NCBI RefSeq assembly: GCF_030643825.1
Contig: NZ_CP101717.1
Location: 3,245,673-3,309,672 of the forward strand
Length of the DNA stretch: 64,000 nt
Reading direction: 5' to 3'
Source: Salinispirillum sp. LH 10-3-1
Lineage (GTDB): Bacteria > Pseudomonadota > Gammaproteobacteria > Pseudomonadales > Natronospirillaceae
Shown: piece by piece, positions 19,109 through 28,161 of the stretch
Layout: each line of letters begins with the position of its first letter
Position numbering within the stretch: position 1 is the stretch's first letter
Translations under genes and position numbers: made by a program
Notes under the pieces: model-generated
What the model was told of the DNA's origin: nothing
The model's database searches: none
What the model saw: only the letters and a program-made list of their open reading frames with translations

Positions 19109-20437
19109 TTACACGTCCTGCATCAAGCGCTCGATTTCGTCGGGGTCTTTCGGTACGCCTAAGCTGAAGTTTTCATGGCCGTCGATCGTCACCATGACAT
19201 CGTCTTCGATGCGAATGCCTATGCCACGCCAACGCTCATCTACGCTCTCATTGTCCGGCGCAATATACAGACCAGGCTCTATGGTCAAACACATGCCCGC
19301 CTCAAACTCGCGCCAGGCACCATCATCGGTCTTGTAGCGCCCAACATCATGCACATCCATGCCCAACCAATGACTGGTGCGGTGCATAAAGAAGTCTTTA
19401 TAAGCCTCACTGCTGATCAGCTCGGCAACCTCTCCCTGTAACAGCCCCAATTCGACTAGGCCTTCGGTCAGTACTTGCAATACTGTTTCATGAGGTTGAT
19501 TAAAATGATTACCCGGCTTCACTTGCGCTAACGCGGCTTCGTGAGCACGCAGAACCAACTCATAGAGGGTCCGTTGCTCGGCACTGAACCGACCACTAAC
19601 AGGAAAGGTTCGCGTAATGTCGGCGGCGTAGTAATCCAGCTCACACCCGGCATCAATCAGCACCAAGTCACCGCTCTGCAATGGTGCGTTGTTTTCGGTG
19701 TAGTGCAGCACACAAGCGTTCGCTCCACCACCGACAATGGCTGAATAAGCCGGTAAGCGCGCACCATGCCAAGCGAATTCGTGATTGATCTCTGCTTCCA
19801 GTTGGTATTCATGGGTAGCGCGATGGGCGACCCGCATGGCGCGCTTATGCGCTTCGGCCGCTACGACACCCGACCGACGCATCAGGGCGGCTTCGGCGTC
19901 CGATTTATACAGGCGCATTTCGTTGGTAATGGGGTTGAGATTCATCAAGGTTTCAGGCGCTTTTGCGCCACGGCGTGCTTGTGCACGCACGGCTTCAATC
20001 CACGCCATGACTTGTGCCTCGAAACCACTGTCGTGCCCCATCGGCAAATACACTTGGCGACAACCGTCCAGCAGGGCGGGTAAAAGTTCGTCTAACTCTT
20101 CGTTCGAGTGCGCTTCATCCACCCCTAGGTGCGCCTGCACGCCCTCGGGACCCATGCGGTAGCCGTTCCATATTTCCATCTCTCGGTCGCGCTCACGACA
20201 AAACAAAACGAACTCACCGTCCGGGCGACCCGGAACCAATACCGCCAAGGCATCCGGCTCATGAAAACCGGTGAAATAGAAAAAGGTACTGTCTTGGCGG
20301 AACGGGTACTCAACGTCACTGTTACGCAAGCGCTCGGTCGCCGACGGAATGATCGCCAGGCTGCCCGGTTCCAGTTGCGCCATTAAACGGTGGCGCCGTA
20401 GAGCAAACTCTTCCTGAGTGATGGGGATATAGCTCAT
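19109..20437 (-). CDS. pepP: Xaa-Pro aminopeptidase (aminopeptidase P II)
   Basis: A 442-residue metallopeptidase that removes the N-terminal residue preceding proline. It has the N-terminal creatinase domain, then the pita-bread domain with dimetal ligands: Asp in LIDAGCELDYYAADITRTFP, His in TSHWLGMDVHDVG, Glu in CLTIEPGLY and Glu in GIRIEDDVMVT. The start at 20437 (MSYIPITQEEFALRRHRL) matches the usual PepP N-terminus and has GAGGAATC upstream; an open frame runs 9 codons further. Follows ygfB by 36 bp, the standard gammaproteobacterial ygfB-pepP order. Confidence 0.96.
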   Translation of the reverse strand: MSYIPITQEEFALRRHRLMAQLEPGSLAIIPSATERLRNSDVEYPFRQDSTFFYFTGFHEPDALAVLVPGRPDGEFVLFCRERDREMEIWNGYRMGPEGVQAHLGVDEAHSNEELDELLPALLDGCRQVYLPMGHDSGFEAQVMAWIEAVRAQARRGAKAPETLMNLNPITNEMRLYKSDAEAALMRRSGVVAAEAHKRAMRVAHRATHEYQLEAEINHEFAWHGARLPAYSAIVGGGANACVLHYTENNAPLQSGDLVLIDAGCELDYYAADITRTFPVSGRFSAEQRTLYELVLRAHEAALAQVKPGNHFNQPHETVLQVLTEGLVELGLLQGEVAELISSEAYKDFFMHRTSHWLGMDVHDVGRYKTDDGAWREFEAGMCLTIEPGLYIAPDNESVDERWRGIGIRIEDDVMVTIDGHENFSLGVPKDPDEIERLMQDV

Positions 20438-20473
20438 GATTCCTCTTGTCCTCTTTGCGTTCAAGGGTGGCGC

Positions 20474-21022
20474 TTAGTGCAACGTGGGCTTCTGATCAGC
20501 AAGCGGGGCGCCTAAAACCAATTGAAAATGATGTGCCGCCAAGCGTACGTGTTCAGCCAGCGCGGCGTAATCTTCTTCCGCTTCGGCATCGTTCTCTGAT
20601 TCTACGTCGAGCTGGGCAATCGCGATCAGATCTTCCAATAACTCTTCGTCTTCGCCGTCCGGCGCTTTCAATTGCCCGGTCACCCCTAGGGTGCTGACAA
20701 AACCGGCACACCAATCGGACAGTGCTTCAAGGCGATCAGCCAAGGCGGCATCCTCCGTTGGTAACACCAAGCGCAGGCGAAAAGCGTCGTTACTGAGGTC
20801 GCTCAGCGTTTGGTCGTACAGTTGATGTAATACCTCAGCATGGGCTTCGGTTAACTCGGCATCTATTTCCAGTTGCTCTTGGGCTGTGGTCAACCACGCT
20901 GCACGCTCCAATCGAAGGCCGCTGACCAAACGCGCCACCAGGCTGCCATGCAGGAAAGCGACCGACTCCGTGGGGTCCAGATCGGCCAGCACGTCGTCTA
21001 CGGCATAATATTCTAAATCCAC
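20474..21022 (-). CDS. ygfB: YgfB/YecA family protein (UPF0149)
   Basis: A 182-residue acidic, all-helical protein of the UPF0149 family, with the C-terminal FQLVLG block and the DWCAGFVSTLG motif typical of YgfB. In Pseudomonas a homologue is reported to repress the ampDh3-linked pathway and affect beta-lactam resistance; whether that holds here is unknown. First gene of ygfB-pepP, divergent from the zapA cluster, an arrangement conserved in gammaproteobacteria. Confidence 0.9.
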   Translation of the reverse strand: MDLEYYAVDDVLADLDPTESVAFLHGSLVARLVSGLRLERAAWLTTAQEQLEIDAELTEAHAEVLHQLYDQTLSDLSNDAFRLRLVLPTEDAALADRLEALSDWCAGFVSTLGVTGQLKAPDGEDEELLEDLIAIAQLDVESENDAEAEEDYAALAEHVRLAAHHFQLVLGAPLADQKPTLH

Positions 21023-21217
21023 AGCTCGCTCCCATTAACTATTGGCTAAGTACTATCGGGTATTCACAATTTCACACTATGCTAGCATCGTTGACGCTGG
21101 TACGCTAAAGGGCGCGCAAAGATTAGTAATAGTGCTTGTCGAAAGTCTGCTTTACACCGCAGACTCCGCGCGCGCCACCATTGAACGATCAGAGGCAATT
21201 CATTACGGAGCATGGGC

Positions 21218-21427
21218 ATGTCACAAGAACAAATGATGGCACTGGAGGCACGCGTTGATGAACTGCTGCGTGACCATCAACGCCTAAAGAGAGCCCAAGC
21301 CGCTTTTGACCAAGAACGTAAAGCTTGGGAAACTGAGCGCGCCGAACTGGAAAGCAAGAATCAGCAAGCACGCCAGCGCTTGGAGTTTGTGATTGCACGA
21401 CTAAAGGAATTTGAGCAGGCCACATGA
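21218..21427 (+). CDS. Small coiled-coil protein (TIGR02449 family)
   Basis: A 69-residue protein that is almost all coiled coil (heptads across MMALEARVDELLRDHQRLKR and onward). This matches the TIGR02449 family found just upstream of zapA in gammaproteobacteria. The start at 21218 is preferred to the ATG at 21212 because GGAG is then 7 bp away. It overlaps zapA by 4 bp (ATGA), so translation is coupled and a role in Z-ring function is likely by association, similar in size and shape to ZapB. Confidence 0.82.
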   Translation: MSQEQMMALEARVDELLRDHQRLKRAQAAFDQERKAWETERAELESKNQQARQRLEFVIARLKEFEQAT

Positions 21428-21714
21428 AAGCCAACAACACCGTAAAACTGAATATTCTGGACCGCGACTACAACGTCGCCTGCCCAGCCGACGCCGAATC
21501 AGACTTGCGTGATGCGGCCCAGCAACTACACAACAAAATGACCGAGATCAAACAATCCGGCAAGGTGTTTGGCGTGGAGCGCATCGCCGTCATGGCGGCC
21601 CTTAACCTAATTCATGAACTGCGGCAACAGCAACAAGCCAACGTGGCATCGAACGACGCAGTGACGCGCATCATCAATAAAATAGATGACGCACTGGATA
21701 GCGAACAAGACTGA
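21424..21714 (+). CDS. zapA: Cell division protein ZapA
   Basis: A 96-residue FtsZ-associated protein that cross-links FtsZ filaments. It has the N-terminal beta-strand domain (VKLNILDRDYNVACPADAES), the LRDAAQQLHNKMTEIKQSGK helix, the ERIAVMAALNLIHEL motif, and a C-terminal coiled coil for tetramerisation. Its position between the TIGR02449 gene and the 6S RNA is the classical gammaproteobacterial order. Confidence 0.95.
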   Translation: MKANNTVKLNILDRDYNVACPADAESDLRDAAQQLHNKMTEIKQSGKVFGVERIAVMAALNLIHELRQQQQANVASNDAVTRIINKIDDALDSEQD

Positions 21715-21797
21715 TCTGCATCATTTAGCAGTGAAAACAAAGCAAGAAATTACATTGTCAACGCTGTATTCAAGCGGGATATCAGTATACTAGGCGT

Positions 21798-21974
21798 TGT
21801 CCCTGGTCTATTTGCCAGTCGATACGTCCTCGAGCCGATATTATATATCCCGGAGATTTTGCGCTGACGATGTGTGCATGTCCGCTGGTCGGAAAGCCTA
21901 ATTCGTCACCAGAGTCACCACCTTGAACTCTTCGGTTCAAGGCCACACTCGACAGCGGTAGTATCGGGGATCCT
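21798..21974 (+). ncRNA. ssrS: 6S RNA
   Basis: It lies between zapA and the 5-formyl-THF cyclo-ligase gene, the expected locus. Conserved blocks match known 6S RNAs: GAGCCGATATT (21832-21842), GCATGTCCGCTGGTCGGAAAG (around 21877-21897), and the 3' hairpin CCTTGAACTCTTCGGTTCAAGG (around 21923-21944). The closing stem pairs TCCCTGGT (21800-21807) with ATCGGGGA (21963-21970) with two G-U pairs. A -10 box TATACT at 21786-21791 places the start near 21798. 6S RNA mimics an open promoter and holds sigma-70 RNA polymerase in stationary phase. Confidence 0.9.
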
Positions 21975-21980
21975 CATTTT

Positions 21981-22607
21981 ATGACCTTGCCAACCGTTAA
22001 CCCACATGCCCCAGTAGATAAGGCTTTAGTGAACGACGAACGCAGCGCATTGCGTCGCGTATTGCGTCAGCGCCGCCGCAGTCTGACCCCGACACAGCAA
22101 CAATCGGCAGCCCGCCGCCTAGCAAACCACTTGCTGAACCTGCCACTGGTAAAGGCCTCACATAGCATCGCATTGTATCTGCCCAACGACGGCGAAATCA
22201 GCCTGCAACCCTTTATCGAACAGCTCTGGCGCCTCGGCAAAACACCCTATTTGCCGCAGCTGCATCCCTTGCGTGGCGGACGCTTGTGGTTCTTGCCGTA
22301 CCGGCGTAAATCGCTGCTGCGCAACAACCGCTTTGGCATTCCCGAGCCACGCAGTCCACGTGTATTCCAGCCGCGGCAGATGGACTTGGTACTGCTGCCC
22401 TTGGTGGGTTTTGATGCGCACGGTAATCGCTTAGGCATGGGTGGCGGATTTTACGACCGCACCTTTGCACAGCGCGGCCAACGCCCCATACTGGTTGGCA
22501 TTGCTCATGCTTGTCAGCAAGTGCCTCAGTTACCCGTACAACCCTGGGATGTGCCTTTACATGGCATTATCACTGACCACGGCTGGATAAACACACGCCT
22601 TCCCTAA
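21981..22607 (+). CDS. fthC: 5-formyltetrahydrofolate cyclo-ligase
   Basis: A 208-residue enzyme (YgfA/MTHFS) that converts 5-formyl-THF to 5,10-methenyl-THF using ATP. Conserved blocks: RQRRRSLTPTQQQSAARRLA at about residues 29-48, the folate-site LPNDGEISLQPFIEQLW, and the nucleotide/phosphate motif LPLVGFDAHGNRLGMGGGFYDR near residue 140. It starts 7 bp after the 6S RNA end, so it is probably co-transcribed with it as in other gammaproteobacteria. The first 20 residues are variable, so the exact start is less certain. Confidence 0.93.
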   Translation: MTLPTVNPHAPVDKALVNDERSALRRVLRQRRRSLTPTQQQSAARRLANHLLNLPLVKASHSIALYLPNDGEISLQPFIEQLWRLGKTPYLPQLHPLRGGRLWFLPYRRKSLLRNNRFGIPEPRSPRVFQPRQMDLVLLPLVGFDAHGNRLGMGGGFYDRTFAQRGQRPILVGIAHACQQVPQLPVQPWDVPLHGIITDHGWINTRLP

Positions 22608-22687
22608 TGTATAGGCAAGACGTAAGACGACAGGCGCCTCGAGCGTCTGCAGTGCTTTAACACGAATTTCTACAAGGAGATTGAACT

Positions 22688-23641
22688 ATGCCCACAGTAG
22701 CACTCGCCCTCGGCAGTGGCGGCGCCCGCGGAATGGCCCACATCGGCGTTATTCAATGGCTTGAGGAACACAACTTTGAAATCATCAGCATTGCCGGCTC
22801 GTCCATCGGTGCCCTAGTGGGTGGCATGCACGCGGCAGGCAAGTTGGACCAGTATCGTGATTGGGTCAGCGGCTTGGAGCGCTCAAATCTTCTGCGCATG
22901 CTGGATTTATCGTTTTCTCGTTCTGGCCTGTTTAAAGGCGAGAAGGTGATTAAACTGCTGCAGGAAATGACGGGGGAGCTGAATATCGAAGACTTGGCCA
23001 TCCCATTTACCGCCGTCGCCACAGACCTCAATCGCGAGCGGGCCATCTGGCTCAATAGAGGGCCTTTGTTCGATGCCATTCGCAGCAGCATCGCCGTGCC
23101 CTCGGTGTTTACACCGCACAAACACATGGGGCGCTGGCTGGTCGACGGAGGCCTCGTGGATCCTGTCCCCGTGGGCCCTACGATGAACTCCATGGCCGAC
23201 ATCACCATAGCGGTCAACCTCAACCACGCCATTGATGAACTCGAACTCCAAGGTGAGACGACCAAGCTCAAACCGCGCAAGCGTCCTATCAAGAAAACAC
23301 CGCTTGAAATCCCAGACGAAGACGAGCGACGCTGGCCTGCGTTCAGCAATATGCTGGACAGCATTCGCGGTCTGCACAAAGGCCAGCCCGAACAGCAAAA
23401 CAGTATGAATATGGTGGATGTCCTCTTTCGCTCGTTCGACATCATGCAGTCACAGATTACCGACGCGCGGTTGGCGTCGTATCGCCCCGATGTGGTGATC
23501 AACCTGCATCGCTCGGCGGGCGGCTTTTTTGACTATGACCGTGCGAAGGAGCTGATCCAGCTGGGTTATGACCTAACCGAAGAAGCGGTGGGTAAACAGC
23601 TCACAAAACAGCAGCAACCTGCACCGCAGAACGCGGAATGA
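22688..23641 (+). CDS. Patatin-like phospholipase family protein (RssA-like)
   Basis: A 317-residue protein with the patatin catalytic features: the oxyanion motif GSGGARGMAHIGV near residue 10, nucleophile elbow GSSIG (Ser near residue 40), and the Asp of the DGG motif (WLVDGGLVDPVPV near residue 156). Cytosolic, with no signal peptide. Closest in layout to the RssA/YlbK group of esterases. It has a good Shine-Dalgarno (AAGGAG). The C-terminal half has an acidic-basic linker (EIPDEDERRW) before a helical tail. The lipid substrate is unknown. Confidence 0.9.
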   Translation: MPTVALALGSGGARGMAHIGVIQWLEEHNFEIISIAGSSIGALVGGMHAAGKLDQYRDWVSGLERSNLLRMLDLSFSRSGLFKGEKVIKLLQEMTGELNIEDLAIPFTAVATDLNRERAIWLNRGPLFDAIRSSIAVPSVFTPHKHMGRWLVDGGLVDPVPVGPTMNSMADITIAVNLNHAIDELELQGETTKLKPRKRPIKKTPLEIPDEDERRWPAFSNMLDSIRGLHKGQPEQQNSMNMVDVLFRSFDIMQSQITDARLASYRPDVVINLHRSAGGFFDYDRAKELIQLGYDLTEEAVGKQLTKQQQPAPQNAE

Positions 23642-23720
23642 ACCCTGCCACTGGACACCGTAATGTGGCACCGCCTACAATCTCCGCTCTTTGCTGACTG
23701 TCGGTACGATATTCACGACC

Positions 23721-24203
23721 ATGTTTAGTGCCTTGCATCTGAACCCGTTTCGTCGCTTGCGCTGCCTACGCCTGATGGCGTTGGGCGGCTTAGTGGCTGC
23801 AGGCTTTTTGCTCGCTGCCAGCGTGCAGCACCATGTGCACTATTTTGCCGAAGTCGATACACCGCAGGCACACGCTCATACTGAGTCGACGACCGCGCTC
23901 TCGGCTGTACCGCCGCCGTGCGATCCGCCCGGCACGCCCAAAGCTGCACACGCTGTTCACTCTGCAGAAACACCCGCTGGCGACCACCCGCATGCGCACA
24001 GTGCTCCGCAAAGTTGCCCGTTGTGTTTAACGCTCAATGCGTGGGCGTTAGCACCTGCCTCGGCCACCGACATACCTCCCGCACAGCAAGGCGTGATTGG
24101 GCAAGCCAATGATCCCCAGCACCTATCGACCGGCACGCCGGTTTACCCCCACGCTATACAGCCCCGCGCACCTCCGACACCTCCAAGCTTAACCCTCGCT
24201 TAA
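23721..24203 (+). CDS. DUF2946-like His-rich membrane-anchored protein
   Basis: A 160-residue protein with one N-terminal membrane segment (LMALGGLVAAGFLLAASVQH), a long His/Pro-rich periplasmic region (multiple HxH pairs), and a CPLC motif in SCPLCLTLNAWA near residue 108, typical of DUF2946. It is followed by YcnI and CopC-CopD genes, so it belongs to a copper-handling module. His and Cys residues suggest metal binding; this is inferred. The start at 23721 is the first Met before the membrane segment; no good Shine-Dalgarno is visible for it or for the upstream frame. Confidence 0.72.
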   Translation: MFSALHLNPFRRLRCLRLMALGGLVAAGFLLAASVQHHVHYFAEVDTPQAHAHTESTTALSAVPPPCDPPGTPKAAHAVHSAETPAGDHPHAHSAPQSCPLCLTLNAWALAPASATDIPPAQQGVIGQANDPQHLSTGTPVYPHAIQPRAPPTPPSLTLA

Positions 24204-24279
24204 CGCACTGCTGACAGTGCTTTATTTTTCGCGCGCCCCGGCGCTGGGGTGCGCGCACGGTTTATTTTTGGAGTACACC

Positions 24280-24768
24280 ATGAAATTTTTGCTCTCAACG
24301 TTTTCTGCCTTAACCGCTTTATGCTTATCATCGTTGGCCGCAGCCCACGTGACATTGCAAGTACGAGAAGCGCCCGCGGGCTCAACGTATCGAGCCGTCC
24401 TACAAGTACCGCACGGCTGTGCGGGCGAAGCCACCGAGGTGCTTCGGGTACGCATTCCAGACGGCATGCGCAACGTCAAACCCATGCCAAAAGCCGGCTG
24501 GGAATTGGTGATCATTGAAGAAGAGTTAGCCGAACCCTACACCAACCACGGCAACCTGATTACTTCACGCGTGGCCGAAGTGCAGTGGCGTGGCGGTAAC
24601 CTGGCGGACGCTCATTACGACGAGTTCATTCTGCGCGGCAGTCTGCCCAACACACCGAACAGCACCCTGTTGTTTCCCACCGTACAAGAATGCGCCTCCG
24701 GGGCCGAGCGTTGGATAGAAAGTGAAACCGGCGGTCGCTACCCAGCACCTCGCCTGCAACTGCGCTAA
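24280..24768 (+). CDS. YcnI-domain copper-binding periplasmic protein
   Basis: A 162-residue exported protein. The signal peptide is cut at AAA-HVTL, leaving His as mature residue 1; family members bind Cu(II) through that N-terminal histidine (a mono-histidine brace) with a conserved Trp. The DUF1775 fold is visible in HGCAGEATEVLRVRIPDGM and KPMPKAGWELVI. The start at 24280 has GGAG 7 bp upstream; an open frame extends 21 codons further but lacks this signal. It sits between the DUF2946 gene and CopC-CopD and probably hands copper to or from them. Confidence 0.88.
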   Translation: MKFLLSTFSALTALCLSSLAAAHVTLQVREAPAGSTYRAVLQVPHGCAGEATEVLRVRIPDGMRNVKPMPKAGWELVIIEEELAEPYTNHGNLITSRVAEVQWRGGNLADAHYDEFILRGSLPNTPNSTLLFPTVQECASGAERWIESETGGRYPAPRLQLR

Positions 24769-24823
24769 ACCAACCAAGCACCTAATGGCGGCCCTGCGCC
24801 GTTTTTAGGTGCGGAGTGCAACG

Positions 24824-26488
24824 ATGAACATGCGATTTCTAGTTACCTTGGGTTGGCTCGCCCTGTTGGTCTGGTGGCCTTTGGGCGCACTGGGGCACGC
24901 TCAATTGGTGAGCCACAGCCCGTCAGACGGTGCCAGTGTGGACACGGCACCCGCCGACATCCGCCTTAACTTCAATGAGCCGGTGACGCCCATATTTATT
25001 CGCGTCTTTGACGCCACAGGCAGCACGATCAGCCTGCAAGACGCCCCGAAGATGGCGCAGCAACAGACTGTCGTCCAGTACCTGCCCGACAATCTAACGG
25101 ATGGTCTGTACGTGGTCAGCTGGCGGGTGATTTCAGCCGACTCACACCCCGTCGGCGGGGCGTTTCAATTCACCGTTGGCAACACCGAGCGTGGAACCAT
25201 AACCACTGACGCCCTATTGGCCGACAGCGCGCCGGTGCAGGCCGAACGACTGCACCAAGCCAACCGTACCCTGTTGCTGCTGAGTCTGCTGGCGTTGGCC
25301 GGCGGCTTATGGTTTCCATTGCATCACACCGGCCTAACGCGCCAACCGGAAGCGCAGCGCGCTGTCCAGCAGTGGCTACAATGGCTGACTTACGCCGTCA
25401 TGCTGACGTCCGTACTGCAAGTGTTGTTATTGGGCTGGCGAATTGGCGGCAGCCAGCTCACCCTTGCCGAGTGGCTTACAGCCATGGACATTGCCCGCTC
25501 TACACCGCTCGGGCGGAGCAGCTTGATCGCTGGCGCATCCGCGCTGTTAATATTTGGCCTGAACGGCTATATCGGCCCGCCCACAACGATGGCCATGGCA
25601 CACCGGCTGGCGCGTGTCGTGGCCCTGTTGATGGTGGGGTCGTTAGCAACAACAGGTCACACCCTGACTCACACGCAAGCCGGTTTGGCGGCCTTGTTGC
25701 TCAGTATGCATGTGGTGCTGGCCGCCTATTGGCTCGGCGCAATGCCCGTGTTATGGCGCTTATCGTTTCATGGTAACACCCGCACGCTGGCCTATTGGCT
25801 GGCGCAGTTTTCGCGTCATGCAATTTGGCTGGTTGGCGTACTGATATTGTTCGGTGTGTTGCTGGCCAGCCTGCATTTGGATGCGCCCCCACAACTGTTT
25901 GATTCGACTTACGGTCGAGTGCTGTTACTTAAGTTGGGGTTGATCAGCCTGGCTTTGACCCTGGCGCTGGTCAATCAGCGCTACATCACACGGCAGCTGC
26001 GTCGCAACCGGCATGACACGCGACTTTGGTTGCGCATAACGCTGGCTGTGGAAACCGTCGTATTGGTCGCTGTGATTGCCAGCACCGCTGTGTTGTCGAG
26101 CACCATGCCACCGAATGCAAGTAATGGCTCTCATGATCACAATCACGAGCACGGCTTAGGCGGCGAGCCCGTTCAGTTAATTGAGAACGCTGGCCCCTAT
26201 CGCTTGATATTCGACATGGAGCACAGCCATCCAGGCTTAAACCAATGGGTAGCATCCTTTACCTACAATGGCGACGTGCACGCGCCACTGGCGGTGGAAG
26301 TGGCCATGAGTCTGCCTGAACTTGAGTTGGAGCCACGCTGGGAGGAGTTTACCAAGCTAGGGCAACTGTACGTGCTGGAAACGGATAGCCTCGCGTTACC
26401 GGGGAAATGGGCGCTACAAGTAGAAGCCTTAATCAGTGATTTTGACAAAATCACCTTTCATCTGACCGTGCCCATCACGCCGCGCTAA
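24824..26488 (+). CDS. CopC-CopD fusion copper protein with His-rich loop
   Basis: A 554-residue fusion resembling YcnJ. Residues about 25-125 are a CopC domain whose mature N-terminus is His after ALG-H, with the expected GHAQLVSHSPSDGASVD and DSHPVGG blocks. Then come about eight membrane segments of a CopD domain (about 150-420). A periplasmic His-rich loop (SHDHNHEHG) follows, then a C-terminal beta domain similar to YtkA/FixH-type domains (FDMEHSHPGLNQWVASFTYN). The start at 24824 has GGAG upstream. It is the last gene of the copper module and probably imports copper or handles it at the membrane. Confidence 0.88.
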   Translation: MNMRFLVTLGWLALLVWWPLGALGHAQLVSHSPSDGASVDTAPADIRLNFNEPVTPIFIRVFDATGSTISLQDAPKMAQQQTVVQYLPDNLTDGLYVVSWRVISADSHPVGGAFQFTVGNTERGTITTDALLADSAPVQAERLHQANRTLLLLSLLALAGGLWFPLHHTGLTRQPEAQRAVQQWLQWLTYAVMLTSVLQVLLLGWRIGGSQLTLAEWLTAMDIARSTPLGRSSLIAGASALLIFGLNGYIGPPTTMAMAHRLARVVALLMVGSLATTGHTLTHTQAGLAALLLSMHVVLAAYWLGAMPVLWRLSFHGNTRTLAYWLAQFSRHAIWLVGVLILFGVLLASLHLDAPPQLFDSTYGRVLLLKLGLISLALTLALVNQRYITRQLRRNRHDTRLWLRITLAVETVVLVAVIASTAVLSSTMPPNASNGSHDHNHEHGLGGEPVQLIENAGPYRLIFDMEHSHPGLNQWVASFTYNGDVHAPLAVEVAMSLPELELEPRWEEFTKLGQLYVLETDSLALPGKWALQVEALISDFDKITFHLTVPITPR

Positions 26489-26518
26489 CGCGACCGTGCA
26501 TCCCGTGTATCGCTGTTC

Positions 26519-28039
26519 CTAGAGGAACATGCGATACACCGGGTTGTCGGTTTCATCCCAATGCTGGTAGTTCAACTCTTTGAGTTTTTGCTGGAACTCG
26601 GCGCTGTCGTCTTTCGGCACTTGAAAGGCGCAGAGCACGCGACCATAAGCAGCACCGTGGTTGCGGTAATGGAACAACGAAATACTCCAACGCTTACCCA
26701 GCTTTTTTAGGAAGTTCATCAACGCCCCAGGGCGCTCCGGGAACTCGAATCGGTACAGCACTTCGGTAGCCGAGTGATGCGACTTACCGCCCACCATATG
26801 CCGAATATGACTCTTGGCGATTTCATTGTCCGTCAGGTCCAATACCGGATAATCCGCGGCACGCAAGGCCTCCACCAGCTCATTTTTTTCCGCCAAGCCA
26901 GATACCTGCACACCGACAAAAATGTTCGCCGCGTTGTCATCGTCGTATCGGTAATTAAACTCGGTCACCGAACGACGCCCCAGTACCGCACAAAAGGCCA
27001 AGAAAGCCCCCGCTTTCTCGGGGATAGTCACCGCGAGCAGGGCTTCCCGTTGCTCACCGACTTCCGCCTGTTCGGCGACAAAACGCAGCCGGTCAAAATT
27101 CATGTTGGCGCCACTGGATATCGCCACATAGGTTTCATCGGCCGTGCCTTCGCGCTGCACATACTTCTTAACACCGGCCAAGGCCAACGCTCCCGAAGGC
27201 TCGGACACTGAACGGGTATCGTCGAACATGTCCTTCACCGCCGCACAGATTTCATCGGCTGTGACGGTAATGACTTCATCAACGCAGTGCTCACACACTT
27301 TCCACGTTTGCTCACCGATTTGGCCCACCGCCACCCCGTCGGCAAAAATGCCCACCTGCTCCAACACCACGCGGCTGCCCGCCCGCATGGCCGCCGCCAA
27401 ACAGGCGGATTCTTCAAATTCAACGCCGACAATACGAATGTCGGGGTTCAGGTATTTTACGTAGGCTGCGATACCCGCGATCAAACCGCCGCCGCCCACC
27501 GGCACAAAAATAGCGTGAATAGGCTTACCGTACTGATGCAGAATTTCCCGCGCCACGGTGCCTTGGCCCGCAATGGTGTCAGGGTCGTCAAACGGATGAA
27601 TGTAGGTTAAGCCCTGTTCATCCATCAACTGCCGTGAATGCGCCGCCGCGTCGTCAAAGGCGTCACCGTGCAACACCACTTTCACGTACTTGCCACCGTG
27701 GTTACGCACCGCGTTGACCTTAATCTCCGGCGTGGTTTTCGGCATCACGATGATGGCACGGGTCTTCAGCAAATGCGCCGAATACGCCACACCCTGCGCA
27801 TGGTTGCCCGCCGACGCACAGATCACCCCGCGATCACGCTCTTCCTGGCTGAGGTTGGCCAGCCGGTTGTACGCGCCCCGAATTTTGAAAGAGAACACTG
27901 GCTGCAGGTCTTCGCGCTTAATCAAAATCTGATTGTTCAGGCGTTTAGACAGGTTGTGGGCGATATCCAGCGGCGTTTCACGCGCAGCTTCGTATACCTT
28001 AGCATTCAGTATTTTCTTTACGTAATCTTCGAGCATCAT
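26519..28039 (-). CDS. ilvA: Threonine ammonia-lyase, biosynthetic
   Basis: A 506-residue PLP enzyme, the first step of isoleucine synthesis (threonine to 2-oxobutanoate and ammonia). The catalytic lysine is in PVFSFKIRGAYN near residue 56, the PLP-phosphate loop GGGGLIAGI near 184-192, and two ACT-like domains (about 325-500) give isoleucine and valine control. Start at 28039 or the next codon (both Met). In Pseudomonas-type gammaproteobacteria ilvA is divergent from rpiA with nothing between; here the microcin island separates them. Confidence 0.96.
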   Translation of the reverse strand: MMLEDYVKKILNAKVYEAARETPLDIAHNLSKRLNNQILIKREDLQPVFSFKIRGAYNRLANLSQEERDRGVICASAGNHAQGVAYSAHLLKTRAIIVMPKTTPEIKVNAVRNHGGKYVKVVLHGDAFDDAAAHSRQLMDEQGLTYIHPFDDPDTIAGQGTVAREILHQYGKPIHAIFVPVGGGGLIAGIAAYVKYLNPDIRIVGVEFEESACLAAAMRAGSRVVLEQVGIFADGVAVGQIGEQTWKVCEHCVDEVITVTADEICAAVKDMFDDTRSVSEPSGALALAGVKKYVQREGTADETYVAISSGANMNFDRLRFVAEQAEVGEQREALLAVTIPEKAGAFLAFCAVLGRRSVTEFNYRYDDDNAANIFVGVQVSGLAEKNELVEALRAADYPVLDLTDNEIAKSHIRHMVGGKSHHSATEVLYRFEFPERPGALMNFLKKLGKRWSISLFHYRNHGAAYGRVLCAFQVPKDDSAEFQQKLKELNYQHWDETDNPVYRMFL

Positions 28040-28161
28040 AGAGGCACTGCCTGTGCTGTGGGTGAGCGGACGCTCGATTGTAACAAAGCGCACTCCAATG
28101 TGTACTGGTAATAACGTCACTGTCTTTTGCTATGGGCTCTGCAAAATTCTTCCCGCACCGT

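Noticed and set aside
22753-23502. 249-residue minus-strand ORF opposite the patatin gene
   Set aside because: Antisense shadow of a clear patatin-like gene with intact GSSIG and DGG motifs on the plus strand.
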